A stretch of 64,000 bases of DNA from NCBI RefSeq assembly GCF_036884655.1, contig NC_088356.1:16079001-16143000 (forward strand), written 5' to 3'. The position numbers and the translations under genes were made by a program. The number at the start of each line of letters is the position of its first letter. The first letter of the stretch is position 1. Positions 31,311 through 44,236 of the stretch are shown piece after piece. The DNA comes from Musa acuminata AAA Group (Eukaryota > Streptophyta > Magnoliopsida > Zingiberales > Musaceae). The notes below the pieces were generated by a model. That model saw only the letters and a program-made list of their open reading frames with translations. It had not been told where the DNA came from and did not search any database.

Positions 31311-32122
31311 ATTTCCCCCTTTTTGATGATGACAATCAATTGGTGACGGATTGGTGACGGAGTTAACCTTAACTCCCCCTATCTTTATGTCATACTTGAG
31401 AAAAGACACTCTTGAATTCAATGCCTTTTGAATTCAAGCATCAAATTGATAAGTTATATGCATTTAAACTTATTGACATGTATATCATGATACTAATCAT
31501 GATTTACCATTTCAAAATACAATATCACGTATTTATCACAATAAAAATGATGTCAAGGTATGACATCCATTTTCAAGTCCAATATCGAATGATGACGGAC
31601 AATCATCATTTTCAAGTACGATACCAATTTCAAATATGAAATTTAGCAAGATTCAAATTTCAAGTTTGATAAAAGATGACAATTTATCAATCCGAGGCAT
31701 GATACAAATTATAAATAGGAAATTAAGCATGATAAGTTTGATACCTTACCATAATGATACGAAATTAAGCATGATTTTAAGAATGAAACATTTTTAAGTA
31801 TCCATGCCACATTACGATGTGTTTCAAGCATTCATGATACATTTCTAGTATCTACGATACATACGATGCATATGCGATATATTTTGATATTTTTTAAGTA
31901 TTTTGCGATATATTTGATGATACCAATCACATTTCAAGCATTCGCAATACATTCAAGCATTTATGATACAATACATTCAAGCATTTACAATATGGTACAT
32001 TTTACACCTTATGTCAAATATTCATAATGCCAAGTTGTCATCAATTTGCCACATTTCTCACCCTTTTTATTAACAAAAAGGAAATGGGCAATCGTCTCAA
32101 GCAAAATTTGACTTATTGCAAT
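31311..32122 (-). other. Spacer of element H, truncated
   Basis: Polypurine tract AAAAAGGGGGAAA (minus strand, 31314-31326), then the Sirevirus-type AT-rich spacer with TCAAGCATT..GATAC repeats (31800-31990). It is cut at 32122 by the 5' LTR of E2. No gene seen, and the pol of H is not present in the window. Confidence 0.7.
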
Positions 32123-33715
32123 TGTTGAATCTCGGATTTTGATGATGAAACTAATTGATTGTGTTTAGATATTTAACTGCATTTTGAGTGATGCAGGTCT
32201 ACTCGATCAGGATTAGACAGTTAACGCAGGAGGAATTGACGTTGCGTCGGAGGAAATCACATCAAGATATTGGACGGCAGAAGGCTTCGGACGTCGGGCA
32301 TCGGGCCAAGAGCGAAATTGCGCCAAGGATATCGGGGTTGCGGAGGTCAACCGTCGATTGGACAACAAGCTGCAAGAGAGGATGATGCACCGAAGAATCA
32401 GACGAAGCGCCAACCAATGACGTGCCGGGCAACAGAATGTCAATTCGCGTTGTAATAATTGTCTAGATCGGAGTAGAGTTTTAGCTTGTGTGTGCAGGAT
32501 TAACTACGATAACGACGAAGACATAAAGCGAAATAAAGTATCGGAGTCAAGCGCGAAGGATTTGTTGCGAGTTTGAGAGTTCGACGGAAGTCAGAAGGTT
32601 CGTCGGGAATGCTGCCGGAACTAGCCAAGAATGAGTAGGGAGCTTGCCGAAGGGTTTTTCGGAAGCTCACCAGAAGGTTCGTTGGAAGTTTGCGGAGCTC
32701 GCCGAGAAAGATCGGAGCTTGCCGAAGAAGCTCGTTGGAACTCGCCAAGAACAAATCATGAAGTCTAGGAGCTTGCCGGGAGTCCGCAGAATGGTTTCCT
32801 AGAGTTTATCGGAAGACCGTCGGAAGTTCATCGGAAGCTCGCCGGAAGAAGTCTTGACTTACGGACTTTGTAATAGCTTAGAAAATATCTTTAAATTCAT
32901 AGTTAGCACGTTAATTAGGGTTAGGATTAGGTGTTAATCCTATAAACCAAGTAGGGGCCAATTGGGCTCAAGTTCGGACTGGTTTGGGCCAAGTTTGGAG
33001 CCCAACCAGTGAGCTGAATTGGCCTAGGCGGTGGCACCACCTAGACTGGGCGGTGGCACCGCCCAGCACCCGAGAGCTGGGTGGTGGCACCGCTTGGCTG
33101 GGCGGTGGCACCGCCAGTCCACTGTCTGTCAAAAACTGACAGGCGGTGGCACCGCCAGCATCGGGAACCAAAGAGAATTCAAATTTTGGAGCCCAAATTT
33201 GAATCCTCTTGAGGCCTATAAATACCCCTCAAATCTCAGCTGAGAGAACAACCTTTTGAGAAGCTATAAGTTGAGTAAAGCTTTAGGAAAAGTCTTGTTT
33301 TCAATAGCTTGAGTGTTCACCTCCTTTCTTTTCATTGAAATCTTTGTAAAAGGGTGAACTACTTGTAAGAGGTTGTAAGAGGGGTGTAAGAAGGAGGTTG
33401 ATCTTTGCCTAGTAAAGGAAGATCATTAGTGGATGCCGGTGGCCTCGACGGAAGAGGAATCGGATGAGTGGATGTAGGTCACGATTGACCGAACCACTAT
33501 AAACTATCGTATTCTCTGGTTTGCATTTTGTTCTTGCCATTTACATACTGCAAACTACTTTACTTAGTCACTACGCTTCCATACGCTTCTAAGTTATTAA
33601 GCTTTTCAAGTTCGGTTTTTTATCGTACGAAAGATTTTGTCAAAACCGACGTTTTAATCCGCTGCACTAATTCACCCCCCCCCCCCCCCCTCTTAGTGCC
33701 GCTCCGATCCTAACA
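32123..33715 (+). repeat. 5' LTR of copia E2
   Basis: 1593 bp, TGTTGAATCTCGG to GATCCTAACA, with the extra module (about 32180-32480), a GC array, TATA (CCTATAAATACC at about 33219) and a C16 run at 33675-33690. Confidence 0.9.
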
Positions 33716-33717
33716 AT

Positions 33718-33729
33718 TGGTATCAGAGC
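33718..33729 (+). promoter_or_regulatory. Primer binding site of E2 (tRNA-iMet)
   Basis: TGGTATCAGAGC, two bases after the LTR and 36 bases before the gag ATG. Confidence 0.95.
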
Positions 33730-33765
33730 CACGTTTTTCTACCTTGGTTTAATACCCAAATAGAA

Positions 33766-34562
33766 ATGGCTCTTTACGGCTTTCAAGAGGGTCACTCTCT
33801 CATTTGTCCTCCCTTTTTCAATGGGACGGACTACACTTATTGGAAAACTCGAATGAGAGTTTTCTTACTTTCTTTGGATTTGAATTTATGGCACATAGTC
33901 GAAAATGGATTTGAAATGTCTTCTCTTCCAATGAACCATTGGAATGATTTGGAGAAGAAGATGTTTTCTTTAAACGCAAAGGCTATGAATGCCTTATTTT
34001 GTGCTTTGGACAAAAATGAGTTCAATCGGGTTTCTTTGTGTGAAACGGCTTTTGACATATGGCACACTCTTGAAATCACATACGAAGGCACTTCTAGAGT
34101 CAAAGATTCGAAAATCAACATTTTAATGCATGATTTTGAGCTTTTTCGAATGAAGCCGAGCGAAACCATTGTTGACATGTACACCCGTTTTACGGATGTC
34201 GTCAATGGTTTACAAGCTCTTGGCAAATGTTTCTCGAATTTTAAACTTGTTAGTAAAGTTTTACGATCACTTTCTAAAGCTTGGGAATCAAAAGTAACGG
34301 TAATACAAGAAACAAAAGATTTAAATATTTTTCCACTTGAAGAACTTATCGGCTCATTGATGACATATGAAATGGTGCGCAATGCACAAGATGAACACAA
34401 TCAACACTTGAACCACCTTCTAAAGAATAGGAAGGATTTGGAACTCCGGACAAATAAATACCACTTGAGCGATGACTCGAGTGATGAGGACAATGATGAA
34501 CTTGAATTTCGGACACCAAATCTTAATAAGTTCATTAAACAAAAATCTAAAATAAACAATGA
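33766..34562 (+). pseudogene. gag: Gag of E2, 3'-truncated
   Basis: Starts MALYGFQEGHS shortly after the primer site. The gag core is open and unbroken (FNGTDYTYWKTRMRVFL, TAFDIWHTLEITYEG, LEELIGSLMTYEM), followed by an acidic SSDEDNDE region and KFIKQKSKINN. Just before the zinc knuckle it is joined to the minus-strand LTR of F, which supplies a chance stop at 34567-34569. The knuckle, pol and 3' LTR are missing. Frame and start are well conserved, so the truncation looks recent relative to point decay. Confidence 0.85.
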
Positions 34563-35950
34563 AATATGATGTAAGTGCAGTTTGCAGTTAAGATAGAAAT
34601 CAGAATGTAAGCGCAAACTGAAATATGATGTTCGTACGATAAAACTGATTTTCATCTTAACGCCAATTCAGAAAATACTAACTATGAAACATGTTCATAA
34701 ATGAGCAGAAGGCAGTAAGCTACTGAGGAGGTTTGCAGTAAAGATAAGATGCTCAAAGTAAATGCAAACCGAGATTTAGAGTGGTTCGGTCAATCTTGAC
34801 CTACATCCACGTTTGGCTTCCTCCACCAACGAGGTCACCGACGTCCACTAGAGGCCTTCCTTCAATAGGCAAAGGCCAACCACCCTTTTATAGTTTCGCT
34901 CCTTTTGACGGGCTTAGGAGACAACCCTTACTAACTTTTCTCTCCTCTCTTGAAAGATCAAAACTTGGAAGAAAAGAGGGAGGAGAACTTCTAGACTTTA
35001 CAACACTTTTGAGCTCTAAAATCACAGAGTAAGATCAAGCTTTCGGTGCCCTTTCATGCAGGAAAGGGTGGGGTATATATAGGCCTCAAACTAGTTTGAA
35101 TTTGGAGCTCAAAAATGTCTTTCCCTGGATTTCCAGGGCCCTTGCAGTACCACCTCTAACTTGGGCGGTACAACCGCTTGACAGAGCTCGGAGACCGAGC
35201 TCTAACGGTGCCACCACCTGACAGGGGCCGTTGCACTGCCTAATCTCGCTTGGAGACTGAGCCCAAGCGATGCCACCGCCTAACTGGGGCGATTGCACCG
35301 CTTGGTAGAGCTCGGAGACTGAGCTCAGGCGATTCCACCGCCTGTCAGGGGAAATTGCACCGCCCAGCCTAGCTCGGAGACTGAGCCTTGGGCGGTGCCA
35401 CCGCCGACCCAGGTGGTGCCACCGCTGGCAAAGAGATCTGGGTCTGAATGGGCTGATCCATTCGGCCCAATTTGGGTCTGTCAAGGGCCCAATTCCCCTA
35501 GATTAAGTTAATGGGATCACCTCTCATTCTAACTTAATCTACATGCTAACTACGATATTTCTTAAGACATTTACTACAACTTGCTCCGGTGCGTCAATCG
35601 CTTCTTCCGGCGAGCTTTCGGCGAACTTCCGGCGAACATCTGACGAACCTTCGGCGATGCTCCGGTGGACTTCTAACAAACTCCTGGACTTGTGATGATC
35701 CACTTGACGAGTTCCGACGAGCTTCTTTGGCAAGCTTTTGGACTTCTCGGATTTGTTCCCGTAGAACCTCCGATGACCGTTTGGACTTCCGTCGAACTCT
35801 CGAACTCCCAACGTGATCATAGTCTTGACTCTGGCGCAACTCCTGCTGCATGTCTTTCTTCCATCGTAGTTAATCCTGCACACTTATCTCAACGTATGGA
35901 TTAGATGACAAATGACAATTGACTTCATCATCAAAATCCGAGATTCAAAA
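34563..35950 (-). repeat. 3' LTR of F, truncated at its end
   Basis: The right edge is the LTR start (CAAAA instead of CAACA at 35946-35950). The left edge is broken inside the U5-like region, at the point joined to the gag of E2. GC array at 35135-35430, minus-strand TATA near 35073. Confidence 0.82.
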
Positions 35951-37285
35951 ATCTCCCCCTTTTTTATGATGACAATCAATTGATAACGGAGTTAATCTTA
36001 ATTCCCCCTATCTATATGCCATACTTGAGATAAGTCATTCTTGAATTCAAAGCCTTTGAATTCAAGAGACTTATTGATAAGTTAAAATCATTTAACCTTA
36101 TCAATACTCCCACATTGATTCCTATTATTATGTATCTCTCTGAAAATGATGTCAAGGCTTGACATCCATTTTCAAATTTCAAATGTGAATGATGGTAATG
36201 GTAGCAATTCATCATATGGTAATATATCAACATGTAAAATTTCGAAGTAAGATTTTGATATTTTAACATGATGCACACATTTCAAGTGTTTTAGCAATCA
36301 TAGCATTTCATCACATGGTAAGATATCAACATGTAAAATTATGATGCAAGTTCTTGATATCTTAACATGATGCAAACATGGCATAATGCAAATATGGCAA
36401 TCATAGTTATCATCAATTCATATATTTTCGATGATGCAAGAATGGCATAATCATAGCATCAATACTCATAGCATCAATTCATATATCTCTCCCCCTTTGT
36501 CATCAATAAAAAGGAAAATGATATAAGCAAATTTTACGCATAAGTGCGGTAATTATTCATGCCATAACTTTGTTCATGTCATTTTCCAACAGTGAGTGAT
36601 ATGATACAAATTATGCAAACATCTCAAGGAAAACATGATATGGAGATAGCTTTGAATACTTCTTCCTTTTTATTTGTTATTATCATTTTGCATGAAGGAG
36701 GAAGGTTATTTGTGATACCAGCTATTTGTGAGTTTACTTTGAATAAAGTTAAAATCGATGAGAGATTAAATCATACTTCATTTTTACAATGATCAAGATA
36801 TGTATGTGAAACAAATCCTTGCAAGTAAAAACACTAACATCCATATTTCAAGAAGGAATTTACAAGCAGGAATCATTTTATCAAATCCATTTCAAAAAAA
36901 ATATTTTTCACATGATAAGTGTATGAGAGATGTATTTGCTAGTTGATTCCATATGTTAAAAATCAATGATGAGAATCAAACTCGATATGACATATGCTTA
37001 TTAAGTTCGGAAGAGGATAATGTATCAAGAAAATCTGATTGTTAGGACACCACTAGTTAAGAGAATCCGAAAATGAAATTAACACTTTCATGCATTTAGA
37101 CGAGGTTTTGCTATAGATTTTCAAATTCAATCATGAAGATAAAACATGCTTATTATCATAGAAATTTTTGTATCCAAAACACATAATTTCCAACATGTAA
37201 TTAAGGCATGTAATTGTGTAAAATCATCATGGCAATTAAGTGATTTGATCATTAAATAAAAGTCTAAAAAATAATCTTAACAAGT
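35951..37285 (-). other. Spacer of element F
   Basis: AT-rich spacer with a polypurine tract next to the LTR (CTCCCCCTTTTTT at 35953-35965 on plus) and another polypurine-like site at 36487-36500. It also has GATATCTTACCATGTGATG-like repeats (36195-36380), shared with A and E. No gene seen. Confidence 0.7.
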
Positions 37286-38281
37286 TTATGTATTCGGACA
37301 CATCAACATTCCTAATTCTCTTCTTATGAAATCAAATTGTTCTTCACTTAGAGGTTTTGTAAAAATATCACCTAGTTGATACTTAGTATCTATGAACTCT
37401 ATGATTACATCATGATTAGTAACATGATCTCGTATAAAGTGATGTCTAATATCAATATGTTTTGTTCTTGAGTGTTGAATGAGATTCTTTGTTAAACATA
37501 TTGCACTTGTGTTATCACATTTAATGGGAATATTTTTAAGATGAGCTTTATAATCTTCTAAGGTGTTTTTCATCCACACAACTTGTGCACAGCATGCACT
37601 CGCTGCAATATACTCAGCTTCGGTTGTTGATAGTGCAATCGAGTTTTATTTCTTAGATGACCAGGAAACAAGGGAATGTCCCAAAAATTGATATGTTCTT
37701 GATGTTCTTTTTCTATCTAGTCTACACCTAGCAAAATCTACATCAGCATAAGCAATTAATTTAAAATTCTCAGATTTTGGATACCATAATCCTAGATTTT
37801 TGGTACTTTTAAGATATCTAAGTATTCTTTTAATCGCTTTGAGATGAGATATCTTAGGGTTCGATTGAAATCTAGCATAAAGTCCTACACTGAATATGAT
37901 ATCTAGTCTAGTTGCAGTAAGGTAAAGTAAACTTTCAATCATACCCCTATAAGTTTTTTGATCGAAGCTTTCTCCACTTTCATCAACTTCTAACTTAGTG
38001 GAGGTGCTCATAGGGGTGTTAATAGCTTTTGAGCTATCCATATTAAATCTTTTCAGCAGATCTAAAGCATATTTAGTTTGACTAATAAAAATTTCATTGC
38101 TTATTTGCTTAATTTGTAAGCCTAAGAAAAATGTTAATTCTCCCATCAAACTCATTTCAAATTCGAGACTCATGGTTTTAGCAAAAAATTCACAAAGAGA
38201 TTCATTCGTAGAACCGAAGATAATATCATCAACATAAATCTGAACGATGAGAAAATTATTTTTAAAGTTTTTGATAAACAA
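37286..38281 (-). pseudogene. pol: F reverse transcriptase C-terminus and RNase H
   Basis: Frame from 38281: RT catalytic motif QIYVDDIIFGS, then LTFFLGLQIKQ, the connection domain (TYRGMIESLLYLTATRLDI) and RNase H. RNase H residues visible are Asp in YADVDF, Glu in STTEAEY, Asp in CDNTSAI and His in HIDIRHHF. A TAA at 37643-37645, after WSSKK, interrupts the RNase H. The pol stop follows LGMLMCPNT. The YVDD motif is intact, but a frameshift separates this segment from the upstream RT part. Confidence 0.88.
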
Positions 38282-38433
38282 TGTAGTATCGACCTTGCCT
38301 TTTGTGAATTTGTTTTCAATAAGAAAAGTACTTAGTCTATCATACCAAGCCCTTGGGGTTTTTTTAAACCATAGAGAGCTTTGGTTAATTTAAATACATG
38401 ATTAGGGAGGCTATTATTTTTAAATATGAGAGG

Positions 38434-39207
38434 TTATTCAACATAAACTTTTTCAGAAATAAAGCCATTAAGAAAAGCACTTTTAACATCCATTTGAAAT
38501 AACTTAAAATTATTATTACTAGCATAGACAAGGAGCATCCTTGTGGCTTCTAATCTAGCCACAAGAGCGAAGGTTTCTTTATAATCGATACCTTCTTCTT
38601 GGTTGAAACTTTTGGCCACTAATCTAGCCTTGTTTCTAACCACGATACCATATTCATCTTGCTTGTTCCTAAAGACCCATTTAGTACAAATAACTAAATG
38701 GTCATTCGGCCTAGGAACAAGCTTCCACACCTCATTTCTCTCAAATTGATTTAACTCATCTTGTATTGCAATAATCCATGAATCATCTTTCATGGCTTCG
38801 TCAATACATTTAGGTTCAATTTGGGAGAGAAAAACGAGGTTGGCACAAAATTTTTTAAGAGAAGAACGTGTTTGAACCTCCTTAGAAGTGTCTCCTAGGA
38901 TTAGCTCCTTAGGATGAGCATCTACATACTTCCAATCCTTGGGTAAGGATGTTTCAGAAGTGGATGCATCTAAGTTGCTAGTTGAAGAAGGGGTTTCATT
39001 TAAATTCAAAGAATCAAAATTAACATCATCATCAAAATCATTTTTCTTGATTTCGAAAATCTCATTGAAAACAACATGAATTAATTCTTCTATAATTAAA
39101 GTTCTTTTATTGAAGATACGAAAAGCTTTAGAAATCGAAGAATAACCAAGAAAAATTCCTTCATCGGATTTAGCATCAAATTTTCCTAAGGCATCTTTTT
39201 CATTCAA
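38434..39207 (-). pseudogene. pol: F integrase C-terminus and RT N-terminus
   Basis: The frame holds the integrase C-terminal GKFDAKSDEGIFLGYS motif, an acidic linker, and the RT start. RT motifs visible are WKLVPRPNDHLVICTKWVF, KARLVAKSFNQEEGIDY and the catalytic QMDVKSAFLNG. It is in the same frame as the integrase core to the right (a stop lies between). It ends YVE-stop, followed by a frameshift from the loss of bases in the ALYGLK(Q)AP region near 38362. Confidence 0.87.
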
Positions 39208-39788
39208 GATAAAACACTTACACCCAAAAACTTTAAAATATAAAATATTAGGTTTTTTATTGTTTCACAACTCATAGGGAGTTTTGGTGAGTAAGGGTCT
39301 TACTAGAACTCTATTCAAAATATAGCATGCAGTGTTTACAGCTTCGGCCCAAAAATATTTGGGTAGGCTATGTTCATTTAACATGGTTCTTGCAATTTCT
39401 TGTAAATTTCTATTCTTTCTTTCTACTACTTCATTTTGTTGAGGATTTCATGGAGTAGAGAAGTTGTGGTTGTATCCATTAGATTCACAAAATTCTTGAA
39501 AATCACGGTTTTGAAATTCACCACCACGATCACTTCGAATTGATGAAATCATACAACCCTTTTCATTTTGAACAAGTTTATAAAACTTAGTGAAATATCT
39601 AAAGCATTCATTTTTGTGTTTCAAGAAATAAGTCCATATGTATCTACTATAGTCATCTACAATGACGAAGGCGTATTTACTACCTCCTAGGCTTGATGTA
39701 GAGATTGGTCCGAACAAGTCCATATGGATCAATTGTAAAGGCCTAGATGTGCTTATTTGATTCTTAGATTTGAAACTACTCTTAATTT
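39208..39788 (-). pseudogene. pol: F integrase core, cut by element E
   Basis: Minus strand: KSSFKSKNQIST, then MIHMDLFGPISTSSL, KYAFVIVDDYSRYIWTYF and SSIRSDRGGEFQN. The catalytic Asp residues of the DDE triad (first in HMDLFG, second in RSDRGGEF) are visible. The stop after HNFSTP is a TGA replacing an Arg codon. Left of 39208 it runs into the integrase C-terminus. Confidence 0.87.
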
Positions 39789-39793
39789 GTTTT

Positions 39794-41687
39794 TGTTAGG
39801 ATCAAGAGCACTAAGAGGGGGGGGGGGGGGGGGGGGGTGAATTAGTGCAGCGGAAAACTTTCGACGATTAAAACTACGTTCGTACGATAAGAGCGATTTC
39901 GGTAGAAAAGCCGATTCGTAAATCACTTTAACTTGTGATCAAGCAAGATGCAGTTAAAGCGAATCTATAAAGTCAGTTTGCAGTTATGATGGAAATCAGA
40001 ATGTAAGCGCAAACTAAAATATGATGTTCGTACGATAAAACTGATTTACGTCTAAACACCGATTCAGAAAATACTGAACTTTGAAACATGATCGTAAATG
40101 CGCAGAAGGCAATAAGCTATTGAGGAGGTTTACAATAAAGATAATATGCTCAAAGTAAATGCAAACCAGAGAGCACTGCAATTTTAGAGTGGTTCGGTCA
40201 ATCTTGACCTACATCACTTCTGGCTTCCTCCACCGACGAGGTCACCGACGTCCACTAGAGGCCTTCCTTCAATAGGCGAAGGCCAACCACCCTTTTACAG
40301 TTTCACTCCTTTTGATAGGCTTAGGAGACAACCCTTACAGAATTTTCTCTCCTCTCTTGAAAGATCATAACTTGGAAGAAAAGAGGGAGAAGAACTTTTG
40401 GCCTTTACAACACTTTTGAGCTCTAAAAATCATAGAATAAGATCAGGATTTCGGTGTTTTTGTTGCCCTTTCATTACTGAAAGGGTGGGGTATTTATAGG
40501 CTCTAACCTAGTTTGAATTCCGAGCTCAAAACTGTCAATTCCCGGAATTCCAGGGTCTGGCGGTTGCACCGCCTGACTGGGGCAGTTGCACCGCCTAGCA
40601 GAGCTCGAAGACTGAGCCTCTGGGCGGTGCCACCTCCTGTCAGGGGCGATTACACCTCCTACCAGAGCTCGGAGACCGAGCTCAGGCGGTGCAACCGCCC
40701 TAGTGTGCCACCGCCTGACTAGGGCGGTTGCACCGCCCAGCCAAAGCTCGGAGACAGAGCTCAAGCGGTTGCACCTTTGTCAGAGGTGGTTGCACCATCC
40801 AGCCAGAGCTCAGAGACTGAGCCCTGGGCGGTGCCACCTCTGGCCAAGTAATCTAGGTCCGAATGGGCTGATCCATTCGGCCTAATTTGGGTCTATCAAG
40901 GGCCCAATTGCCCCAAGATTAAGTTAATGGGATCACCTCCCATTTCTAACTTAATCGTCATGCTAACTATGAATTTCTTAAGACATTTACTGTAACTTGC
41001 TCCGGTGCGTCAATCTCTTCTTCCGGCGAGCTTTCGTTAATCATCCGATGAACCCTCAGTGATGCTCTTGCAGACTTCCGGCAAACTCCTGGACTTGCGA
41101 CGATCCACTTGGCAAGTTCCGACGAGCTTCTTTGGCAAGCTCCTGGACTTCTCAGATTTGTTCCCGCAGAACCTCCGACGATCGTCCGAACTTCCGTCGA
41201 ATTCTTGAACCCCCAACGTGATCATAGTCTTGACTCCGGCGCAACTCCTGTTGCATGTCTTACTTTCATCGTAGTTAATCCTGCACATGTAAAACAACAC
41301 TTTGATCGAGACAATTAATCCTAAGCAATTAACTAAGTTGTCCGGCATGTCATTGGTCCCTCGACACTTTGTCCGATTCTTCGGCGCATCGTCCTCTCCT
41401 GCGGCGTATTACCCAATCGGCTAGTTGACTCCGCAACTCTGATATCCTTGGCACAATACCAGCTCTTCTTGGCCCGATGCTCGAGTCCACAACCCGAAGC
41501 CTTCTATCGATACGTCGACCGATCCACCGGCCCGACGTCCAATCTTCTGACATGTTCTTCCAGCACAACATAATTTTTTCTGCTTTAATTGTCTCATCCT
41601 GATCGGAGCATCCAGCGTCACTCAAAACGCAGATTAAAACATAAACACATATCAAGTGGTTTCATCATCAAAATACGAGATTCAACA
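39794..41687 (-). repeat. 3' LTR of E
   Basis: 1894 bp; plus strand TGTTAGGATC, a G21 run at 39817-39837, ... GAGATTCAACA. Minus-strand TATA CCTATAAATA at 40491-40500. GC array at 40550-40840, about 120-130 bp longer than in the 5' LTR. Confidence 0.93.
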
Positions 41688-41689
41688 AT

Positions 41690-41702
41690 CTCCCCCTTTT
41701 TG
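41690..41702 (-). promoter_or_regulatory. Polypurine tract, element E
   Basis: Minus strand AAAAAGGGGGAG beside the 3' LTR start. Confidence 0.85.
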
Positions 41703-43436
41703 ATGATGACAACTACTTGATGACGGAGTTATCCTTAACTCCCGGAGTTTAAACAAACTCCCCTATCAATATGCCATATTGATAGAACTTTGAATTCAAA
41801 CTGAATTCAAGTCATTACAATATTCATCATGAATACTTGCAACACGTCATCATGAACTTATGCATAACATCATACTTCTCCCCCTTTGTCATCAACAAAA
41901 AGGAGAAGTCCAACTATTCTTGTGTTTGGAATATAAGTTTAACTCATTGCATGAAAAACAGAATATCAAGTTTTATCATCATGCAGTTTTGAAGCTAGAA
42001 AATTTAGCAAGTGTTACATCATGCTTAGAACATTCAAGCTATCAAGTTTTACATATGTAAGTTGTACAATATACAAGATAGCAAATTCAAAGATATGCAA
42101 GTTGGCATATTTGCTTTTCTTTGCGATAGGTAAGATAGCACTATTGCTTCTAGAAATATGCAAGTTAGCAATCTTTACTTCTCTTTTGAGATGAGCAATT
42201 TCTTGCTTCCTTTGCAAAGTTTGAGCTAGCAATTTTGCTTCCATTGCAAAGTGCAAGTTAGCATGTTTTGCATCTTGAGATAGGCAAGATAGCACATTTT
42301 TACATTTTCTTGAGATTTCAAGCTAGCAATTCTCGGTGATGTTCAAGATAGTAATTTCTTCTCTTTTTGAGAAGTGCAATTTTTGCTTTCTTCTTGAATT
42401 GTGCAAGCTAGCTATCTCCCCCTTTGTCATTGTCAAAAAGAAGGGAAGACCCTTTATGTCAATTTCTAAATCATGACAAAGGTGAGTAATCATTCTTATT
42501 TCAAAATTCCATAATTGAGATAAACCTTGAATTCAAATTAAGATAATTTTAATCATCATTTACATCATATGCAATACATCACATACATCATAATAAAAAG
42601 TATAAGTATTGTATGCATCATTTTAGCAACAAATCATAGCATTTCATCATATGGCAAGATATCAGCAAGTAAAATTACGATGCAAGTTATTGATATCTTA
42701 ACATGATTCAAACATTTCAAGTATTTAGCAATCATAGCATTTCATCTATTTCTCATTCAAATATAGCACTCATAGTATCAATTCATATTTTTCTATCCCT
42801 TTGTCATCAACAAAAAGGAGAACAATATAAGCAACTTTTAAATATATGTACGATGCCATAAGTAGGTTCATGTCATTTATCTATATAGAGTGATAGGATA
42901 TAAATTATACAAACATCTCAAGAAAAACATGACATGAAGATTATAGAGTGAAAACTTCTTCCTTTTTATTTATTATTATCTCTTTGCATGAAGGAGGAAA
43001 GCCATTTGTGTAGTTCAAATCGATAGGATATTAAGGCATGCTTTATAAGGATCAAGATATTTATGTGAATCAAATCCTTGCACATAAAAATATCTTCCTT
43101 TTATAAGAAGGAATCATCAAATCTATTTCTCAAAGAGAATATTTTTCACATGATAAGTTTAAAAGATATGCATTTGCTAGATGATTCTATTTGTCAAAAA
43201 TCAATGATGTGAATCAATTAAATCCGAAAGAGAATAATATATTTATGAAATCCGATTAGAACTGAAAATTTAATTTAACACTTTCATGCAATCGGACAAG
43301 ACTATACAATCATGAAGACATGCTCATTGTTATGGAAATTTTGTATTAATTTCCAACATGTTATTTTAGGCATGTAATGGCAATTAAGTGATTTGATCAT
43401 TCAATCAATAAAGTCTGAATATTAATTTTAACAAGT
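41703..43436 (-). other. Spacer of element E
   Basis: Non-coding spacer with polypurine-like sites on the minus strand at 41752-41763, 41876-41890 and 42416-42430. It includes the GCTAGCTTGCA-type repeat array (42000-42420), homologous to B. No envelope-like frame is present. Confidence 0.7.
42014..42295 (-). CDS. Possible small spacer frame of E
   Basis: 93-codon sense-strand frame sharing MEAKLLAQTLQRKQ with the frame at 10709-11002 in element B. It is Leu/Lys/Ala-rich and helical in character. It overlaps the repeat array, so the resemblance may be nucleotide-level only. No family recognised. Confidence 0.2.
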   Translation of the reverse strand: MLSCLSQDAKHANLHFAMEAKLLAQTLQRKQEIAHLKREVKIANLHISRSNSAILPIAKKSKYANLHIFEFAILYIVQLTYVKLDSLNVLSMM

Positions 43437-44236
43437 TTATGCATTCGGACACATCAACATTCCTAATTCTCTTCTTATGAAATCAAATTGTTCTTCACTT
43501 AGAGGTTTTGTAAAAATATCACCTAATTGATGCTTAGTATCTATGAACTCTATGATTACATCATGATTAGTAACATGATCTCGTAAAAAGTGATGTCTAA
43601 TATCAATATGTTTTGTTCTTGAGTGTTGAATGAGATTCTTTGTTAAACATATTGCACTTGTGTTGTCACATTTAGTGGGAATGTTTTTAAGATAGACTTT
43701 ATAATCTTCTAAGGTGTTTTTCATCCACACAACTTGTGCACAGTATGCACTAGCTGCAATATATTCAGCTTCGGTTGTTGATAGTGCAACCGAGTTTTGT
43801 TTCTTAGATGACCAAGAAATAAGAAACAAGGGAATGTCCCAAAAATTGACATGTTCCTGATGTGCTTTTTCTATCTAGCCTACACCTAGTAAAATCCGCA
43901 TCAGCATAAGCAATTAACTCAAAATTTTCGGATTTTGGATACCATAATCCTAGATTTGTGGTACCTTTAAGATATCTAAGTATTCTTTTAACCACTTTGA
44001 GATGAGATATCTTAGGGTTCGATTGAAACCTAGCACAAAGTCCTACACTAAACATGATATCTGGTCTAGTTGCAGTGAGGTAAAGTAAACTTCCTATCAT
44101 ACCCCTATAAGTTTTTTTATCGAAGCTTTCTCCACTCTCATCAACTTCTAACTTAGTGGAGGTGCTCATAGGGGTGTTAATAGCTTTTGAGCTATCCATA
44201 TTAAATCTTTTTCAGTAGATCTAAAGCATATTTAGT
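43437..44236 (-). pseudogene. pol: E RT connection and RNase H, two frameshifts
   Basis: Segments MDSSKAINTPMSTSTKLEVD, TYRGMIGSLLYLTATRPDI (connection) and RNase H (YADADF, STTEAEY, CDNTSAI, HIDIRHHF, TKPLSEEQ), ending LGMLMCPNA. An extra base in an A-run near 44210 and a 7-base insertion near 43815-43830 (compared with F) shift the frame. All four RNase H catalytic residue positions are preserved at sequence level. Confidence 0.88.
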
